From assembly GCA_963575745.1 (NCBI GenBank), contig CAUYUJ010015960.1:107073-133072 (forward strand): a stretch of 26,000 bases of DNA. Direction: 5' to 3'. Each line of letters opens with the position of its first letter. Position 1 is the first letter of the stretch. This DNA comes from Prorocentrum cordatum (lineage: Eukaryota; Sar; Dinophyceae; Prorocentrales; Prorocentraceae). This document shows positions 19,728 to 26,000 of this stretch, piece by piece. The notes beneath the pieces were generated by a model. That model searched no databases and was not told where the DNA came from. It was given only the letters and a program-made list of their open reading frames with translations. The position numbers and the translations under genes were made by a program.

Positions 19728-19911
19728 ATGGGTCGGCGAATTGGCACACGTCTTCGAGTTCTTCTTCGCGATATTGAGTGCGCTTGTTTCCTTCTCTTTC
19801 TGCATGGACAATAAGTTCATGTGCGACGGGAAGCTGCGGCAGCTCGTGTCCACTCAACAGGGGGCCTCTCTGTTCGTGGGCCAGCCGTGTTTGCGAAGAG
19901 CAGCCGCTTAG
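19728..19911 (+). CDS. Exon 3 and probable C-terminus of the same membrane-protein gene (residues 204-264, stop)
   Basis: The acceptor CCCAG at 19723-19727 fits phase 2 exactly: the junction codon is AGA (Arg), followed by WVGELAHVFEFFF. A last hydrophobic segment covers about residues 211-230. It ends in FCMDNKF, then the basic, polar MCDGKLRQLVS. A TAG stop lies at 19909-19911 with a TGA two bases later. The tail after about residue 245 is less convincing. A further intron could start at GTGTCC (near 19846) or at GTGAGA, which begins inside the stop codon; in that case the true C-terminus lies downstream. With this model the spliced reading frame is 795 nt. Exons 1 and 2 end in acidic-aromatic or small residues typical of loop ends, so the three-part assembly is coherent. 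Function is unknown. Confidence 0.68.
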
Positions 19912-20577
19912 TGAGACACCTAGATTCTGCTTGCTGGGTGCACGACGGCTCGTGCTATAACCGCACAGACAGGGTCGGATACCCGATGGCTGCCAGGTTC
20001 GCGTGAGGCTTCAAGGGACGCAACGACGCAACGACTCCACAGGCAGAGAGGGGGGAGGCGGAGGTGACCTAGCCAGGCCCGCCTTGGACCCAGGACGGAC
20101 TTGCTGCGAATATTAGATTTGAGGGTGCGAGCAACAGAAATATGTCCAAGCTTTGAGGAGGGTGTGTAGGGTATCTTTCGCTTCGGGCAGCATGCCAGCA
20201 AGCGGTTTGCCCGTATTCGTCGTATCATTTGCAAGTTTCTTCTCTCGTTTTCTTCATATCCCTTGCGAAGAGGGAGGAGGGAGGAGGGGACGGAGTCGAG
20301 GATGATGAGGAAGGTGATGAGCAGGACACTACAACGAGGACAAGGATGGATACTGAAAGAATGAGGGTGTATAAGATTCGAGGGTGGATGACACGGTGGG
20401 CGGTTGTTGTCGCGATCGTTTTGTGCACCATGGTTCTGTCTATCTTCCCCGAAAGGCTCGGTAGAACCGTCTTGGGGCAGATTGGGAAGTGTTCCACGCT
20501 ATTGCAGCAGGAGGTGGTTGTAACGTTACATGGTTGTTGCGATGACTCTCGGAAGTTTTATATAGCCTAACGGGCTG
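19912..20577. other. 3' flank of the membrane-protein gene; an unconvincing open frame
   Basis: Probable 3' UTR followed by mixed sequence with GAGGGAGGAGG (about 20268) and GATGATGAGG words. From the first ATG at 20345 a + frame runs to 20570 with a hydrophobic stretch (AVVVAIVLCTMVLSIF). The overlapping - frame is also hydrophobic, and no splice partner or family was recognised. A further exon of the upstream gene here cannot be excluded. Confidence 0.35.
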
Positions 20578-20745
20578 CTGGGAGGGTTCTTTGGGGCTGC
20601 TTTGGAGCCTCTCGGTGACCTCTTAGAACCCTTTTCAGGGCCTCCTGTTATCTTCTGGAGGGCGTATTTGGACCGCTCTGGAGGGCCTCTTGGGTCCTTC
20701 TTGGGAATCTTGGGGGCCGTCCTGAGGTTCATTTGGGTTGTGTTT
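20578..20745. repeat. Degenerate 10-bp repeat, GGCCTCTTGGG type
   Basis: GAGGGCCTCTTGGGTCCTTC, TTGGGAATCTTGGGGG and similar words, same family and orientation as 17560-17800. Confidence 0.65.
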
Positions 20746-21044
20746 GGCTGTCAAGACCGAAAAAACGACAATGCGCAAATCATATCAACAACATTGTGCT
20801 CCATGACTAGCGGCTCTTGGGACGGTCCCGCTGGCCGCCAGGACGATCTCGCTTCGGGGACCTCGGGAAAGATCACGCGGCGAAGTCCAGGAACGCCCAG
20901 GAGCGTACGGAATCCCGAAATGTGCAGGTGTCTGGGGCTCCGGAGCCCCGCACGCGCATGACGCAGCAGTTTCCGTGACGCCGCCCCTCATTTGGAACAC
21001 CATAGCTACGTATTGCGGGTCGTGACGTGCACGCGCGTGTCGAT

Positions 21045-21250
21045 GACCCCAAGTTCGCAGGCGTAGAGGTTGACACCAACACCAATTTCGGCGGTGTGCC
21101 TCCACCGGGGGAAGAAGATCCCGATCTCGGTGATGGTGGTAATATTCTGGCTTCCAAGGTGGCCGAAATATTACCACCAACACCGAAATCTAGGATCATC
21201 TCCCCCTTGTGGAGGCACCCCCCTGTGTTGGTGTTTGGTGCCCATTTCCA
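21045..21250. repeat. Long imperfect foldback
   Basis: The left arm, in order CACCAACACCAATTTCGG, GTGCCTCCACCGGGGG, GATCCCGATCTCGGTGATGG and TGGTAATATT, is mirrored by the reverse complement of the right arm: CACCAACACAGGGGGG, GTGCCTCCACAAGGGGG, GATCCTAGATTTCGGTGTTG and TGGTAATATT. Arms are about 75-80 bp with a centre of about 10 bases (near 21150-21160). Both strands therefore encode similar peptides. Confidence 0.8.
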
Positions 21251-21579
21251 GGCCTCCAACAAGTTTTGCTGTGACCAGAGTGTCTTATCTGAGTGTGTTC
21301 CAGTCGGGGCATTGCTCTGTTTCCCCAATCGGTGCTTGCACGAAGGGGTTCTTTACTGATGTCACCTCTTCCCGAGTCGGCCCCCCGAACGACGTGGTCC
21401 ACCTGGCGGTCCGCCGGCGTCGGGCGGCATCCTCCAGACGTGCCCCGGCTGCTCCCGCTGCAGAGGTCCTCACGGTTTCCTGCCTCGTGGGCGATCGGCT
21501 GTCGAGCAGTTCGGGGTTTTCGCTTGGTCCCCCCTCCCCCTCGCCGCCTCGTCGCCGCCCCGCGCGTTGGCCACATGTT

Positions 21580-21690
21580 GTTGCTTCTCCACATAGCTTA
21601 TCTCCTCACAGCTTGCACCAAACCGCATAGCTTGCACGACATAAGTTGCACCACGTGGATATCACCACATCGCTTGTACTGCATACAATT
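21580..21690. repeat. ~18-20-bp repeat family, locus 3
   Basis: CCACATAGCTTATC, CACAGCTTGCACC, CATAGCTTGCACGACATAAG and TTGCACCACGTGG belong to the CACCACATAGATTGC family. Confidence 0.65.
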
Positions 21691-21699
21691 GCTTCCGTC

Positions 21700-21920
21700 A
21701 AAAGACGGGTCTGCTCTACGAATTTGTTGAGCCCAGACTTAGCACTTCCCTTTTCTGTATTGCAAATGACGTATGGTTCTGCCTCATCGTGCGTTCTCCA
21801 TTTGAAACTACACCTTACCAGGCGAAGCGGTGTCGACACCCCCTCACCCCTGTCAAACATCATTATGTGTGCGCATTCGATTACATCAACAATCAGTTTT
21901 TTTTTTCGTGCCCGACCAGT
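21700..21920. repeat. Dispersed element following the 20-bp array, copy 2
   Basis: GAGCCCAGACTTAGCACTTC, TTCTGTATTGCAAATGACGT, GGTTCTGCCTCATCG, GGTGTCGACACCCCC and GCATTCGATTACATCAACA align with 12310-12480. The first part also aligns with 22140-22240. Confidence 0.6.
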
Positions 21921-21954
21921 TCTTGCACTTAGGTTCTCCTAGTTATTTTCTAAG

Positions 21955-22105
21955 GAACTGGGCCTGGGTGGCGGTCTGGCCGCTCCGTGCTCGCCATCGC
22001 CGCCCCGTCGCCGCCTCATTGCCGCCCGTCGTCTGGGCCTGAGTGGCGGTCTGGCGGTTCCGTGCTCGCCGTCGCCATCTCGTGGTCGCCGTCGCCACTC
22101 CACCA
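21955..22105. repeat. ~80-bp tandem duplication
   Basis: TGGGCCTGGGTGGCGGTCTG at 21959 repeats as TGGGCCTGAGTGGCGGTCTG at 22034, each followed by a CTCCGTGCTCGCC-like word and CGCC-rich sequence. Confidence 0.7.
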
Positions 22106-22139
22106 CCGCCTCGCATAGGCTCTCCTGTATAAAGAAGAC

Positions 22140-22245
22140 TTAGGACCCACCATCCTCTCGAGCCCGGACTTACCACTACACCTGGGGATGTGCAGTTTAC
22201 AGTTGGTTCTACCCCATTGTCCATCCGAAATACGTAGCACCCCGC
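22140..22245. repeat. Dispersed element, partial copy 3
   Basis: GAGCCCGGACTTACCACTAC, GTTGGTTCTACCCCATTGTC and CATCCGAAATACG align with 21728-21810. Confidence 0.5.
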
Positions 22246-22334
22246 AATTGCGGATAAGAGTGAGGGGGCGGGCGCGGGCGACGCGGGCGTCGTCGAGCCG
22301 GCGGTCCTCGTGGCCCCCAGCTTCCTTTTCGAAG

Positions 22335-22680
22335 GCGCTCTCCTCCTCCTCCTCCTCCTCTTCCTCGTCCCCGTCCTCATCGTCATCATCATCCTCCCCC
22401 ACCTCGTCCTCCTCCTCTTCCTCTTCCTCTTCTTCCTCGTCCTCCCTCTCCCCCCCTCGTCCTTTTCATCATCGTCCTCCCATTGTCGTCCTCCCCCTCA
22501 TCGGCCTCCATCATCGTCCTCCCATTGTCGTCCATTATCATCATCCTCCCCCTCCTCCTCGTCCTCCTCCCCCTCCTCCCCCTCCTCGTCCTCCTGCTCC
22601 TCCTCCTTCTCCTTCTCCACATTCTCCTTACATCCTCTCTTCTTCCGCGTCCTCCTCGTCCCCTGTTTACTCCTCCTGCC
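22335..22680. repeat. TCC/TCG/CTT polypyrimidine block
   Basis: CTCCTCCTCCTC, CATCGTCATCATCATCC and CGTCCTCCTC words, with a duplicated CATCGTCCTCCCATTGTCGT near 22470 and 22512. Confidence 0.85.
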
Positions 22681-22829
22681 TCCCCCTCCTTTCCCAAGGT
22701 AGCTGCAACGCAATTTTTTTCCCACTGTATCCCCGACTTCTCTGATCAAGGTGACTCGCCAGGGCAAAGTTGCTGGACGGGCTGGTTTGAATGCGCGGGG
22801 CTTGAAGAGGTCCTTGCGGGCTCAGACGG

Positions 22830-23308
22830 CATGCAAAAATCCGCCGCCGCGCTTGTGCGGCATTGGTTTGTTCAGTGAGTGTGGTTTGGGTCGCGGGTGG
22901 GTCGCGGGTTCTCCACCCCCACCTGGAAGGAATGCAAAAGCAGCCCGCCGCAGGCGCCAACAAACATTGGCTTGTACACAAAACGTGGTTCGGGTCGCGG
23001 GTGGGCCGCGGGTTCCCCACTGGGAACGAATGCAAAAAATGCCCGCCGCAGGCGCCGAAAAGTGTGGTTTGTACCCTGAACGTGGTCGCGGGTGAGTCGC
23101 GGGCTCTCCACCTGAAGCGAATGCAAAAGATGCCCGCCGCAGGCGCCGAAAAATGCGGTTTGTACCCTGAACGTGGTTTGGGTCGCGGGTTGGTCGCGAG
23201 TTGGTCACGGGATGGGTCGCGGGCTCTCTGCCTGGAAGGAATGCCAACAAAAACCCGCCGCAGGCGCCGAAAATGGTGGTTTGTACCTTGAACGTGGTTT
23301 GGGTCGAA
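22830..23308. repeat. ~90-120-bp repeat, four full units plus a fragment
   Basis: Each unit has GAATGCAAAA, CCCGCCGCAGGCGCC, a TGGTTTGTACCCTGAACGTG-like word and GGTCGCGGGTGGGTCGCGGG. The GCCGCAGGCGCC core lies at 22946, 23045, 23136 and 23257. Confidence 0.85.
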
Positions 23309-23430
23309 GGTGGGTCGCGGGGTGGGTCGCGGGGTGGGTCGCGGGTGGGTCGCGGGGTGGGTCGCGGGGTGGGTCGCGGGGTGGGTCGCGGGTTGAGTCG
23401 CGGGTGGGTCGCGGGGCGGGTTGCGGGTGG
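23309..23430. repeat. 13-bp repeat GGGTCGCGGGGTG
   Basis: About nine near-perfect units with some 10-bp shortened ones, expanded from the end of the preceding ~100-bp unit. Confidence 0.85.
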
Positions 23431-23437
23431 GACGACG

Positions 23438-23443
23438 ACAACG

Positions 23444-23480
<37 letters not shown>

Positions 23481-23508
23481 CCAACACCAACAACAACAAC
23501 AACAACAC

Positions 23509-23539
<31 letters not shown>

Positions 23540-23540
23540 T
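23438..23540. repeat. (CAA)n microsatellite with CCAACA interruptions
   Basis: CAACAACAAC runs broken by ACCAACACC. They give poly-Q, poly-N or poly-T readings and poly-V/L/C on the - strand, so the long frames across it are spurious. Confidence 0.95.
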
Positions 23541-23544
23541 ACTA

Positions 23545-24280
23545 GCACGTGGGGACACTCCGTTCTCACCAGTGCCAGGGTTTTCATAGGAGGCGGGCAA
23601 TACCCCCACTTTGTGGGGGGGCCGGTTCAAGCTCTACCAAATTTCCAAACGACTCTTCGCCACCACCCACACCCAGCTTCCCGCCCTATGACGTTCGGAC
23701 ACTTCACTTCGTGGCATGCGGACGACCGTGGCTACTATTCAGGGCCCCGCGGCCGACGACGACGGCGTGCGCGCGCGAAGAAAAAACGAATGTGTCCCGC
23801 ATGGTATTATTTGACAGGGATGATGGCCCTGGCAGGTGCGCAACCGTTGTCGCAGAAGTTCGAAAAAGTTGCTCGCAAAAGCCCGTTTGACAGAAATGTT
23901 TAAAAAGTGTTGGGTTTCCTACGAATCCGCAAGAGCGCGCGGGATGAGATTTTGACAATTTTTTGTTGAAAAACCATTGGTTTTTTGATGTTTTTATGTT
24001 AAAATCGCTGCGAACACTAAGGTTTTGGAAGGATTTCGTCTTGCGCGCGCGAATGTCCACTTTACCTTATTTTTTGCAAGGGATTCTTGAAATTTGATTA
24101 TATTAGAACAAGAAATGTCATTTTCTATTGTTTTTTGCAAGGGAAAGCGGATTACAACAAAACAACCGGATCCTGTACACACCCTCTTTTCTGAGGCTTC
24201 CTCACGAAAATGATGAAAATGTAGCTGCGGCCTAGGCGGCGCAGGGGGGGCGCGCACCAGGGGGCCCAACAATAATTATT
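23545..24280. other. No gene seen; small hairpin and a repeated TTTTTTGCAAGGGA word
   Basis: A hairpin TACCCCCAC-TTT-GTGGGGG lies at about 23600. TTTTTTGCAAGGGA-like words occur at 24069 and 24131. An ACGACGGCGTGCGCGCGCG patch lies near 23758. No coding is supported. Confidence 0.45.
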
Positions 24281-24355
24281 CTTTAGAATAAATAATGTTC
24301 AACAGCAGCAACAACAACAACAACAACATCAACAACACCAGCAACAACAACAACC
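24268..24355. repeat. AATAATTATTCTT palindrome followed by (CAA)n, copy 1
   Basis: CAACAATAATTATTCTTTAG, AATAAATAATGTTCAACAGC, then CAA triplets. ATTATTCT and AGAATAAT form a short stem. It matches 25281-25342. Confidence 0.7.
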
Positions 24356-24719
24356 ATTTTAAGGCTGTACGCTCTTACTTGCCCGCGAGTAATTCAACAC
24401 GTATACCCTACACCCTCGATACCCGCCCTCTTCGTCTTCGATCACACCCCTTTCGGGGGGATTATTGCTCTTTGCTGGGGCCGGCGGGCTTAGACGTACG
24501 GGCAAACCGGAACGGGCGGACAATCCTTCGGGGGCGTACATCTCTCTGCCCGCCATTGGAAGTGGCGCGGGCCCTGCAAGAGGAGGAGGGGAAGAACGAG
24601 GGAGAGTGGGAGGAAGGGGAGGGGGAAGACGAAGGAAGAGGGAAGATACCACGTTGTGAAGGCGTCCTTGGCGCGTGCGTGGTTCCTGAGCGCCGAAACG
24701 CAATTCCAGAATAATTTGT
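24356..24719. other. No gene seen; GGAGGAGGGGAAG purine patch
   Basis: Mixed sequence with a purine-rich patch at about 24578-24650, then two decayed units leading into the 41-bp array. Confidence 0.4.
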
Positions 24720-25150
24720 GAGGACGTCGCACGCGAGAGCGCAGTCCTGAGTACATTGTAAGGAAATCTCAGGCGGAAGCGGGGGCCCTGACTAAGTTGC
24801 GAGGAAGTCTCAAGCGGGAGCGCCGTTCCTGAGCAAATTGCACGGAAGTCTCAGGCGGGAGCGGGGGTCCTCACTAAATTGCGAGGAAGTCTCAGGCGGG
24901 AGCGCCGTTCCTGAGTCAATTGCGCGGAAATGTCAGGCAGGAACGGGGGTCCTGAGTAAAATTCGAAGAAGTCTCAGGCGGGAGCGCCGTTCCCACGTAA
25001 ATTGCACGGAAGTCTCAGGCGGGAGCGGGGGTCTTGATTACATTGCGAGGAAGTCTCAGACGGGAGCGCCTTTCCTGAGTAAATTGCGCGGAAGTCTCAG
25101 GCGGGAGCGGGGGTCCTGAGTAAAAATCGAGGAAGTCTCAGGCGGGAACC
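24720..25150. repeat. 41-bp satellite, about 10 units in an 82-bp dimer pattern
   Basis: Units start with GGAAGTCTCAGGCGGGAGCG; starts at 24803, 24844, 24885 and 24926 are exactly 41 bp apart. Two unit types alternate: GCGCCGTTCCTGAG and GCGGGGGTCCTGAG, ending in TTGCRCG and TTGCGAG respectively. It is related to the 42-bp array at 3462-4056. Confidence 0.9.
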
Positions 25151-25342
25151 GTTGTTGTTGTAGCCCGGGGGGCAGGGGCACAGTTTGAGCAGGAAGACTT
25201 TCCTTGAGAAAAAACAAGGTGCGAGCCCCGGGGGTGGCACTTCAATCGAAAAAATCAATGTGCACCGGTTGGGGGGGATCAGCAATAATTATTCTTCAAG
25301 AATGAGAGTTCAACAACAACAACAACAACAAACAACAACAAC
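25148..25342. repeat. TTG-to-CAA bounded insert with AATAATTATTCTT motif, copy 2
   Basis: The 41-bp array stops at GGCGGGAACC; GTTGTTGTTG then opens about 190 bp that closes with AATAATTATTCTTCAAGAAT, GAGAGTTCAACAACAAC and more CAA triplets. The ends are inverted with respect to each other. Confidence 0.5.
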
Positions 25343-25479
25343 GAGAATCCGCATCGCGGAATTCCACTTCAGCCACGCACCCAGGGACAGTGAATGACCG
25401 TTCGGCCCCCTCACTCTGATTAATTCATACCAACCCACGCAGGCTGGAGTTTGGTCCTCCCCCCCTTCCTCCTCTGGAA

Positions 25480-25585
25480 TGCGCACGCATTCGTTTATCA
25501 AACGTTTTCAGTTCGCAGCAACAAATGGCACGAAGTGCGCACGCTCGCGTCGTCGCGCGCGCATGCCGGAATCCTTCAACAACTC
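25480..25585. repeat. CG-palindrome element, partial copy
   Basis: GCATTCGTTTATCAAACG, GGCACGAAGTGCGCACGC, TCGTCGCGCGCGCATGCCGG and AATCCTTCAACAA match 12440-12556 and 25818-25882. Confidence 0.65.
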
Positions 25586-25599
25586 TTACGTTTCGTACG

Positions 25600-26000
25600 A
25601 GGTTCAACATTGAGCGTCCCGAGAACATGGAAAAAACATGGTTTCGCAACAAGGGTTTAACAGAACAGCCTGCGCCAGCGCTCGTGCGAACTCTTACGTA
25701 AACGATCGTTTTCGACATCTTCATAAACATGCTACGAAATGGTTTTCCAACGCGCGCGTGTCAAATTCGTTCGAACGCCCTTGCGCGAATGCTGTCGCAA
25801 GTATCCTTTGCAACATATAGGACGAAGTGCACACGCGCGCGTCGTCGCGCGCGCGCGTGCCGGAATCCTTCGACAACCGAAGGAGGTTCGCAAGGATTTC
25901 GAACATTTCGAAAACGAGTGCCCCGAACACATATCACAACACATGTTTTGGCAACATCAGTATTCAATAAAGCCTGCGCGCGCTCTGGCGAATTTTCAAG
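25600..26000. repeat. ~300-bp element with CG palindrome, tandem: one unit and start of the next
   Basis: AACATGGTTTCGCAACAAGG (about 25635) recurs as CACATGTTTTGGCAACATCA (about 25940), each followed by CAGCCTGCGCCAGCG-like or AAGCCTGCGCGCGCTC. Within the unit, GCACACGCGCGCG-TCGT-CGCGCGCGCGTGC (25829-25858) is a perfect palindrome with a 4-base loop. It is cut off by the window end. Confidence 0.65.

Noticed and set aside
20229-20570. Possible extra exon or small membrane protein gene
   Set aside because: The first ATG is 116 nt into the frame, the N-terminal half is GA-rich simple sequence, the opposite strand is equally hydrophobic, and no matching splice phase or family was seen. Kept only as a note in the 3' flank.
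22667-23587. 306-codon frame on the - strand with poly-Val and NPRPTRDPNH-type repeats
   Set aside because: It crosses (CAA)n, 13-bp and ~100-bp tandem repeats; unit spacing is not a multiple of three and overlapping frames are open too.

Overview
The window looks like nuclear DNA of a repeat-rich, GC-rich eukaryote with long introns. The evidence is the dense mix of unrelated tandem arrays, the lack of any compact prokaryote-style gene row, and one gene that can be assembled across two GT-AG introns with matching phase. A protist, perhaps an alga of the dinoflagellate or haptophyte type, is my best guess. No taxonomic marker is present, so the guess is weak.

The only gene I can support is on the + strand, in three exons: 2729-3110, 9635-9863 and 19728-19911. 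Together they give 795 nt (264 codons plus stop) for a multi-pass membrane protein with about five or six hydrophobic segments. The introns are about 6.5 kb and 9.9 kb. The exons read through their junctions in frame (phase 1, then phase 2) and stay hydrophobic in a regular pattern. I do not recognise a named function.

Almost everything else is repeat.
- 5' flank (1-2728): degenerate purine-rich 10-bp repeats, a diverged duplication and two GC-alternating hairpins.
- Intron 1 (3111-9634): a 42-bp satellite, a (GGA)n block and a (CCT)n block each followed by the same 10-bp repeat on opposite strands, and about 2.3 kb of plain sequence.
- Intron 2 (9864-19727): purine tracts, a 60-bp array next to an ~20-bp array, a 77-bp array (21 units) and an 89-bp array (10 units) built on the same core and framed by the same flanks, a mosaic 10/12-bp array passing into ~107-bp units, then the 20-bp and 60-bp families again in reverse order.
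- 3' flank (19912-26000): a foldback of about 200 bp, further 20-bp repeats, a ~95-bp array, (CAA)n tracts, a 41-bp satellite related to the 42-bp one in intron 1, and tandem copies of an element carrying a CG-alternating palindrome.

The repeats are organised: the same families recur at several loci, in paired or framed modules, and most of the sequence between the exons is made of them. No rRNA, tRNA, CRISPR array or recognisable transposase/reverse transcriptase gene was found by eye.
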